DNA from: Leidyana gryllorum EB-2025a
Lineage: Eukaryota; Apicomplexa
DNA length: 64,000 bases
Direction: 5' to 3'
NCBI GenBank assembly: GCA_048772705.1
Contig: JBLWGC010000021.1
Coordinates: 1 to 64,000, forward strand
Shown here piece after piece: positions 57,129 to 64,000 of this stretch. The notes under the pieces are model-generated. The model was not told the origin of the DNA. It saw only the letters and a program-made list of their open reading frames with translations, and ran no database searches. The translations under genes were made by a program, and so were the position numbers. The stretch's first letter is position 1, and every line of letters begins with the position of its first letter.

Positions 57129-58472
57129 ATGCTGCTCCAATTCAGTGTGGTGGCCTTCGTGTCCGGCGATCGAGAGCTAGGTGTGGTGGGAAGCCACCCC
57201 GCTATCGGCGGATGGGACCCGCGGAAGGCTGTCCCTTTGCGACCCTACCGAGGTGGCACTCTTGGATTCACCTCAGGAACCACAAACATCCCCAAATCAG
57301 TCAGCCTCAGCGGTCGAGAGATCTCAGACAGCTGTCCGACGTTCTTTTGCGGCTTCGCCGAATTACCCGACGTCCAGTACGTGCCCCAACAACCGTTGGA
57401 ACCCGGCGCACAGCCGCAAGATGTGCGCTTCACCACTACTCTGAGCGCCCCCATCCAGTACAAATACATCACTTGGAGGAAACGAGGACGTACCAGTGCT
57501 GCTACTACACGTGAGGCCGACCACTTCCCTCTCCCGCCCATCCCTGGAGCCACGCATCTGACTCCCGACGGCTTTCTCTATACCTCCGCGGAACTCTCGC
57601 TGCAGGACCCTGAGATTGTTGAGCCTAATGAGTCCGAAAAACCGGAAGACTTGGTGACATCGGATATCTTGTGGGAAGGACGAGGACCATCCGAGAACCG
57701 CTACTTGTACGTAATAGGTGGGGATTTTGGGACGGCAGAGTCCGAAGCGGACTCCGCCGGTCTGCGGCACGTAATGCGCGGACAACACCTCGTCATTGGC
57801 AAGGCAAGGACTTATTACGCCTTGCCGCCCGCTGACTTCATTATGCCCTACCACGATCTCACCGAACAGCGCTCTGAACTAACACACACCACACGTTACT
57901 ACCAGCGCGTCAAGGAACTGCGAACAATTCACTTCAACTACATACTGCCTCGACTTTACGCGGGAACCTGTCCAAGACGGCTCGAACACGTCGACCTGCT
58001 GCGCGACGTCTACGGAGTTGGAGCCGTTTTCAATTTCCAAAGTCTTGAGGACTTGCAGAACAATTGGATCAACAATGCAGATCCAGTACATGAGCGAAAC
58101 CCGCTCACTCTGCACGCTATCTACAGCCAAAAGGAAGTCCAGCTCATTCATATTCCCACTACAGATATGTGCACTGAAGCGCGCGCAGGAATGATGGCGC
58201 AGGCCGCTTGGCTACTGGCCGGCTTTCTGGTAGCCAACCCAGACAAAAACGTCTACGTTCACTGCAACGCTGGCGTCGGAAGAGCCATCGCAGGTTGCTG
58301 TGCCTTCCTCCACTTCACGCTCGGAATGAGTGAAGAACAAGCAAAACTTCTCGTGCGAAGACAGCGTCCTGTTGCTTACATCGATACATTAGCAATCCGA
58401 TCAGGGAAGAAGGACTTCGATAAGAAGTTTGCTAAAGCGACTCTATGCCTGCCTCTTGTGGATTTCAAATAA
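57129..58472 (+). CDS. EPM2A: Laforin-like glucan phosphatase (CBM20 + dual-specificity phosphatase)
   Basis: Single exon, 447 residues. The start is at the very edge of the CBM20 starch-binding domain (SVVAFVSGDRELGVVGSHPAIGGWDPRKAVPL, residues about 6-37), as in vertebrate laforin. The C-terminal half is a dual-specificity phosphatase: ILPRLYAGTCPRRLEHVDLL, VFNFQSLEDL, IPTTDMCTEARAGMM with the general-acid Asp, and HCNAGVGRA at 378-386 with nucleophile Cys379 and Arg385. The residue after the arginine, usually Ser/Thr, is Ala. Between the domains lies a longer insert than in animals. Laforins remove phosphate from glycogen or amylopectin; they occur in protists that store red-algal-type starch, including coccidia. 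Confidence 0.93.
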   Translation: MLLQFSVVAFVSGDRELGVVGSHPAIGGWDPRKAVPLRPYRGGTLGFTSGTTNIPKSVSLSGREISDSCPTFFCGFAELPDVQYVPQQPLEPGAQPQDVRFTTTLSAPIQYKYITWRKRGRTSAATTREADHFPLPPIPGATHLTPDGFLYTSAELSLQDPEIVEPNESEKPEDLVTSDILWEGRGPSENRYLYVIGGDFGTAESEADSAGLRHVMRGQHLVIGKARTYYALPPADFIMPYHDLTEQRSELTHTTRYYQRVKELRTIHFNYILPRLYAGTCPRRLEHVDLLRDVYGVGAVFNFQSLEDLQNNWINNADPVHERNPLTLHAIYSQKEVQLIHIPTTDMCTEARAGMMAQAAWLLAGFLVANPDKNVYVHCNAGVGRAIAGCCAFLHFTLGMSEEQAKLLVRRQRPVAYIDTLAIRSGKKDFDKKFAKATLCLPLVDFK

Positions 58473-58659
58473 ACATCCGCGTGTGTCCATGGTGTGTTGC
58501 ACTGGAGACACACAACAATGCCCATCGCTGGGGTAGCGAGTTGTGCTTCGTTACTTGCGGAAGCGTGCCCGCCCATCTCCAACAACCATCCGACGGCAAT
58601 CAATAGGAGGCATCCGATCGAATCAGTACATTCATTCCGCAGGGTACGTCAGCCATACC

Positions 58660-58929
58660 ATGTCCACCTCCAAGCCCCAAGTCCGCATCGGGAACCCACC
58701 GGAAGGCACAGAACAGGTCTCATCTTGCCCTCTTTGAGTCGTTCAACTAGACTTGTGGCTTTGACAGCGTGTGGTGTCTGTGTGTACGCGTGTGACTAGT
58801 TTGATAGACCTCCAATACTCTATTCCTTTTCAGGGTCACTTTCATAATACTAGGGCAATGGGGATCCAAACACCAATTGTCCTTCGCGAAGAACATCTCC
58901 GCAAGAAAATTGAAGTAGGCAGTGTTTAG
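58660..58929 (+). CDS. Possible 50-residue protein, two exons
   Basis: Exons 58660-58716 and 58834-58929 join in phase to 51 codons: MSTSKPQVRIGNPPEGTEQ then GHFHNTRAMGIQTP and a charged helical end (LREEHLRKKIEVGSV). The donor is GTCTCA, weaker than usual; the acceptor is a good CCTTTTCAG. The 117-nt intron contains GTGTGTACGCGTGTG, the intron tract seen in neighbours, which supports it indirectly. No family recognised. Confidence 0.45.
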
Positions 58930-59015
58930 CTCTCTGATTTGAAGTCTTGTGACAGGAAGCAACAGGACTTCCTTTTGAGAGCTCTCCTTCGCAGACAGTC
59001 AAACCAACTGTCTCG

Positions 59016-62000
59016 ATGCCGGAAACGATACCTCAAGAGCCATGGTGTTCACAAGTAGGGGTAACACATCGCGGCACGTCCAACCACATGATCTCTGTGC
59101 AGAATGAGACCAATCGATCTAGATGGGGAGCTGCGTCAGGGAGTGATGAGAGGCAGGAGACCGAGGTAAGCACGCAGTACCCCTTCTACGCACAAAGCAA
59201 TCTAACTCCTCAGAGTGCTATCAGGCTCATGTATGAACGTCTAAGGCGTTTCCTTCAGCGTCGAGAACAAGCAGACCCGCAGCTCCTGACCCGGGCCCGT
59301 CAAGAAGTCGCGGAAGCGGGACAGGGAGCAAGTACGTCCAGAGGCACGTCGGCAATCCCGCCCTTGGAGCACAGAGACGCACCACAAAGTGTCGCCAACT
59401 ACGCCAAAGTTGTGTCTGGGATGATAGATATGGTGACCTATCTTGTGGAGTTCGAAGCGGCTTCCAAACAAGAACTAGAGGGAACGCCGGACACCTCGCC
59501 ATTGCGTCCCGGTCAGGCAAGTGGCGCCGGCGGCTGTGGAGGAAAGTTTGAATCGGAGAAGAAAGCTCTGGAGAGCGTAATCAAGGAGCAGAAGCAAAGT
59601 CTCGCTGACAAGGAAACGGCGATCAATGAAACACGGATGCAAGTCTCTAAACTTTCACTAGAGCTGGAGAAAATGCGATATCAAATGGAACATCAGCGGA
59701 ATATGATGTCCAAGTATAAGGAGAGATGTGACGAACTGGAGAAGCAGAAGTCCAAGCAAGATAAGAATCAAGACTCTGACTGGCTCAGAAACCGTATATT
59801 CAATGAGATTAAGAAGCAAGAGGAGTTGAGTGCCGAGATTAAACTCAGAGACTTGGAGTTGGCTACAAAGAATGAGGAAGTGCACAAGATAACGGAGGCG
59901 ATTACAAATCGGAATGAGAAGATTAAGGGGCTTATGGAGCAAGTTGATCAACTTGAAGAAACTTTGGATTCAATTACCACCATCACCAAGCACCCGCTGG
60001 ACCCTTACTCATCTCGAAACTTGCTCCTCGAGAGGATTCCTTGCGCACAATCACCTACATATGAGATTTCGCCAGAGGACGACCAGGTTGAGGTAGCTGA
60101 AGCCGTAGCCGAGGGGAAAGCATCGGCATTGAAATTATTGGATGGGAATGTGCGTGCCATAGTGGCTCAATGGCCCGGATTGTTGGCTGATCCGCCCTTC
60201 GAGCGTGAGGAGCTTCGGGGAGTTATTGGATTTTATTACCCTTCTGGACGCGCGCCACCTCGCGACTGGTACCTTCACGAGATCCATCAGATCACTCGAG
60301 GACAAGGAACTCGAATGCCACGCGAGCTGGGTTGTCGAATCGGTAACGAGCGTCATGAGCCATACAGACTTATGTTGGATGACTTACGGGCCGCGCTGAC
60401 TAGGGATCCTTCAGCGCCTACACGCACCCCTCCGCGTCGCGATAGAGGTCTTGATGAGGACGAGGAGATGAATAGTGGAGATCGCTTATATATGGTATCT
60501 GGATCACGTAGTGTGTCCCCAGAGGTCAAGAACAAACGCCCAGCCGATTCACAAGCTGTTCCGAGATCAATCGACACCACTGATCCGCTTCCACGCGACT
60601 TTGTTCAAGACCAAATGGACCAGCTCGCACAAGAGAGAGAGCGCCGCATCAGAGCTCGCCGTGCGCTGCATGTGGTGCTTCCTCGCGACCTCCCCGTAAG
60701 TGTTTGTCTCATGCATGGTACTCTAGTGTGTTTGATCTCAACTGCTCTAATTTCACTTCTTCGCTCTCTATTGTCTCATTCGCTATATCCTATGCTCCAC
60801 CCGTATGCGGTATTGTCTGCGTTCTCATGGATCCCTCCCACCCTCTGGAAAGTGCGTCACATCATCCCCCTTTGGGAGACTTGTCATCATTGCTTCTTTG
60901 ATCAAACAGAAAATACACCGACTTCGTCAAGCCGAAGGACGGGATCGGAGCGAGGCAGAAACTCAATCTGTGGAGGAACTTGCGCAGAGCAGAGTTGAGA
61001 GACAACAAGAGTTGGCGAGGAAGATCGTGACCGCTCGCCAAGCTATCCGCGAGGGCACAACATTCCGAAGAGCTAGTGTGGAGCGGTTGCACCCACGTTC
61101 TCCTCCAGTAGTCGACGAAGGCGACCAAGCTGAAGAAGCACTTCCTGGGGAGTCGGGTTATGACACGGCGTCAGAACTCGCACCAGGTGACCGTCGTCAT
61201 GGCACGGAGGGGTACCTCCGCGAGCCTGAAGGAACTGAAGAAGAGATCAGCGAAAGAGACGAGGAGGACGAGGAGGCTGATGATGAGAATGACGATGATG
61301 AGGGAGGCAACAGGAAACGCAAGCGCCCTGTAAAGGCGGAGAATGAAATCACTCCCAGCCCTGAACACTTCCAAGCCCGTCAGCGCGATCTCTACCTCAG
61401 ACATCAGCAAAGTGCAGAGTTACGCAACCAGAACTGGCAAGGGGCAGAACAAGGCAGCATCGAGTGGCGATCGCAAGCCCACGGGGAGGAAGAACACGCT
61501 TCCCTGGATGCAGACAGTACCACAGCGGTCGGAAGGCCTCGGTCGAAGTTTCCACACCTTGGATTTGCTCACACGCAGCCGCGTACACACCACCTGCTGG
61601 CACGTGATCGACCATTGGAAGCTCACCGATTACCTGCCAGCCAGGAAGCAGGGATGGGGCTCAATGATTTGGAGGAGTACAACTTCTTACAAACCCAGCT
61701 CAATAACTCTCCTCCCGAGTCTCGTCCTCCTCGTCCCGAAAAGAGCGCTCCTGTTGCCGAGGCACGGAGTGCACAACATGGGTCTGGCCGGCACGCCAGG
61801 TACTACCTCAATCCTGCAAAAGACATGGATCGCGGTGAAGTAGAAGCAAATACATATGAGATCTTGGAAGCGACCAAGCGTAATCTCTATACTCAATACC
61901 CTCCGCCTCTTCGTTCCCTTGATCCTGGTCCTGAGGCACCGATGACACGGAAGGAACTCCACAACCGCGGGCAGCACACCGACGTCAAGCCTTCAGCCAC

Positions 62001-64000
62001 TCCTCCGCGCAATCCCTACACTAGACCTGTGTACGCCCCAGAAAGCGAGCTGGTGACCAATCCACCCACCCCGGTGCTTCTTGGGCATCAGGAACCGGCA
62101 CGGCTTATCGTGAGCAACGCCATGGTCGCCGCTGAGGCCCCCCCAGGCACACCGCCAGACCGCGTCGGGAAGGGGGCACTGAAGGCAACAGGTGGAGTGG
62201 CCAAGGATATGGTGCGCGCCCTGCTGGAGACCCAAGATATAGCCACTGCGGTATGGATCATCCTTGATGCAAACCTCCGGCTCACAGCTAATCCGACCAC
62301 TTGCCTTTGCAGCTGACACGCTGCATTATCTCCACTCTTATCTCTGTGCACTTTACCCTCTGCTGTGCTCACTATTTCCCACTTTCTTCTTTTCATCGTC
62401 ATGCACGTTCAATTCTTTCAGATCGACTCTGCTTCCTTCGAGCAGCCCGAAGAATCAATTCCCCCTCAGCAAGCGGCCGCTTCAGGTCAACATATCACAA
62501 AGGTGCGTTTCAGATCTACCCCAGAGATTTTCTTCCACTCCCGGAACTCTACTCCCAACTCCCATCCCCATACTCCCTCTTCTAATGCCGATTCCCCCTG
62601 TGGTACGAGTATTCCACAAAGAAGTGGGGTCATGCATTGGCTTAACAAAGCACTTTGGCTGGTTGGGGTCCGATCGCCCCGCACATCGACACAAGATCAG
62701 CAAGACGCTGATGATGTTGGATCAGAAACCTCGAGGACAGAAGGTACAGAGTTGGAGTCGGAGCAGCAAACCCGAATGGACGATATGGAGTCTGCTACAC
62801 CAAAGTTGCGCAAAAAGAATCCACCAGACAACCCAGTGGATCCACAGAGCCCTGTCACTCCGGCCAAGCAGAAACGAAAATTGCGATCCAGTCTTGACAC
62901 TCGTGCTTATCAAGCGAAAAGACGTAGGACTAGAAGTCAGGGTACTGTTGACTCCGAACCTGAGGGAGTCAAGACGGTGGGCGAGTCTTCCAATCCCATG
63001 TCGGCGGAGCTGAAGAGTCCCCGAAACGCGGCGCGTCGAAAAGGTACCCCAGATCGTGATGAAGACATTTCTGAACCCCTGGTGGAGATCCAATCTGAAG
63101 GCCAGGATGTCTTTTATGTCCCTGCTGTTCATAATCAGGGTGAACAGATCCTATTGGAGCCCGGCATTGTTACTATTGTGGATCAAACACCCATAGACGA
63201 TAAGTCGGAGTCGCTGCATCGTCCTCTCACCCGGCATCAGTCGGCAGACTTGGGAATAGTCCTTAGTGAAGTCCCTGCTAGCGAAGTTGTTGAAGTATTG
63301 GGACGAGCTCAAGCATCTTCCCCGACAAAGGGATCGATGAGTGGGGATCAAATGGTCGATGCCGAGTCCACAAATGTTGTCCCTCATGATTTGGAAGAGA
63401 TTACTGCGAATTTCAAGGAAACCACGGAGAAGCTCGCACGTGTCAGCCTGAACGTACTGGAGGTTTCTAGTCAGCTTGGCCAGGCGGCTAAACGGATGTC
63501 GCAATCCGGGGGTACAAGAAAGTCGAATTCGGATGACATCCCGCAGGAAACGATGCTGGCGATAGAAGATGCTCGCGTGGAATTGTCTGCAGTTGTGAAT
63601 GAGGCTGCTGAACTGCCGAAGGCGTCGCGTGCTTTGAGAGAGAATGTTACACTCCTGATCGAAGATCATAGTGTTCTACGGGATCCCGACAACGTGTTGA
63701 ACACTGTGGACAGCCATTTGCGCGAAACGAACACTATTCTGAACGACTTGGCGACGAGGGTGCTCGAAATTTCCAAAGTTGAAAAGCGAGTGTCCAAGGC
63801 CAAACCGAATATGGGAACTCGTCTGTCACAAGCGGCCGAGACCTTGGAGCAAGCTACCATGACCCTCATGGAGACTACTGCAGATCTATCCAATGTTGCT
63901 TATACAATGGCAGACACTCGTGAAAAGCTTTGGCAAAGAGGAGAAGATCGCCGTTTACACCAGAGTGCTCGACAAATGCACAAGTCAGCGTCTCGCTCCC
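59016..64000 (+). CDS. Long coiled-coil / low-complexity protein, 3' end beyond window
   Basis: Exons 59016-59165, 59214-60695, 60910-62250 and 62422 to the window edge keep one frame for at least 1,517 residues. The last exon is open to base 64000. The first part holds a coiled coil (about residues 190-330: SEKKALESVIKEQKQSLADK, LSLELEKMRYQMEHQ). A small conserved-looking block follows (GVIGFYYPSGRAPPRDWYLHEIHQITRG). Then Arg/Glu/Pro-rich disorder with an acidic run and RKRKRP, later KQKRKLRSS and AKRRRTRSQ, which look like nuclear localisation signals. Helical repeats return at the end (ATRVLEISKVEKRVSKAK). No known domain. A nuclear scaffold or chromatin protein is inference. The start Met follows a gap of 86 bp. 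Confidence 0.72.

Noticed and set aside
59016-60998. Continuous reading of the 59016 frame to 60998
   Set aside because: After 60695 a good GTAAGT donor and an acceptor at 60909 join two coiled-coil-rich exons in phase, while read-through gives a Leu/Ser/Cys-rich stretch unlike the rest.

Overview
The window is eukaryotic nuclear DNA, gene-dense and about half GC, read with the standard code. The best guess is an apicomplexan, most likely a gregarine-like one. The intronless class I aldolase at the left end has the apicomplexan form, including a YVY C-terminus, and a laforin-type glucan phosphatase with an N-terminal starch-binding domain is present, as in amylopectin-storing coccidia. Introns are mostly 32-70 nt with GTRAGT/GTGAGT donors and CAG acceptors. 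Intergenic gaps are often under 50 bp. This placement is inference from protein signatures; no search could be run.

Layout. 0-1.3 kb: aldolase. 1.3-4.6 kb: the only gene desert. 4.6-6.8 kb: two related Gag/capsid-like ORFs with repeated leader DNA. 7.2-12.2 kb: four tandem C2-like genes on the minus strand, interrupted by an unrelated 454-residue gene. 12.3-14.8 kb: IKS1-like kinase. 15.1-18.9 kb: M16 metalloprotease. 19-19.9 kb: arginase-family protein. 20-21.8 kb: divergent pair of secreted Cys-rich paralogues. 21.9-26.1 kb: small gene, casein kinase 1 and DDX41. 26.1-37.7 kb: one 18-exon gene for a predicted 3,380-residue EF-hand multipass membrane protein. It lies head to head with an anoctamin (37.7-40.6 kb). 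41.1-43.6 kb: RING protein carrying only the second helicase lobe. 43.7-46.2 kb: eIF2B epsilon. Then SNU23/ZMAT2, a Sec1/Munc18 protein, an unknown 401-residue gene, a NOT3-type coiled coil fused to two SH3-like domains, a four-CBS protein, a coiled-coil protein, laforin, a 50-residue gene, and a long coiled-coil/low-complexity gene that runs off the right end.

Gene models were joined by hand. For most multi-exon genes, splice sites were chosen so that phases match and the summed coding length is a multiple of three: 3,380 aa for the giant gene, 1,231 for M16, 781 for anoctamin, 787 for eIF2B epsilon, 671 for Sec1, 668 for DDX41, 369 for CK1. The last exon of the IKS1 kinase and one internal junction of the CBS gene are unresolved.

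The most striking signal outside genes is a short alternating CA/TG palindrome with core CACACGTGTG. It occurs nine times exactly, and several more times with CG or GC at its centre. Nearly always there is one per gene, inside a short intron or in the adjoining spacer. Chance would give about 0.06 exact copies in 64 kb. It may be a transcription-factor site, for example for an ApiAP2-type protein, placed in introns because spacers are so short.
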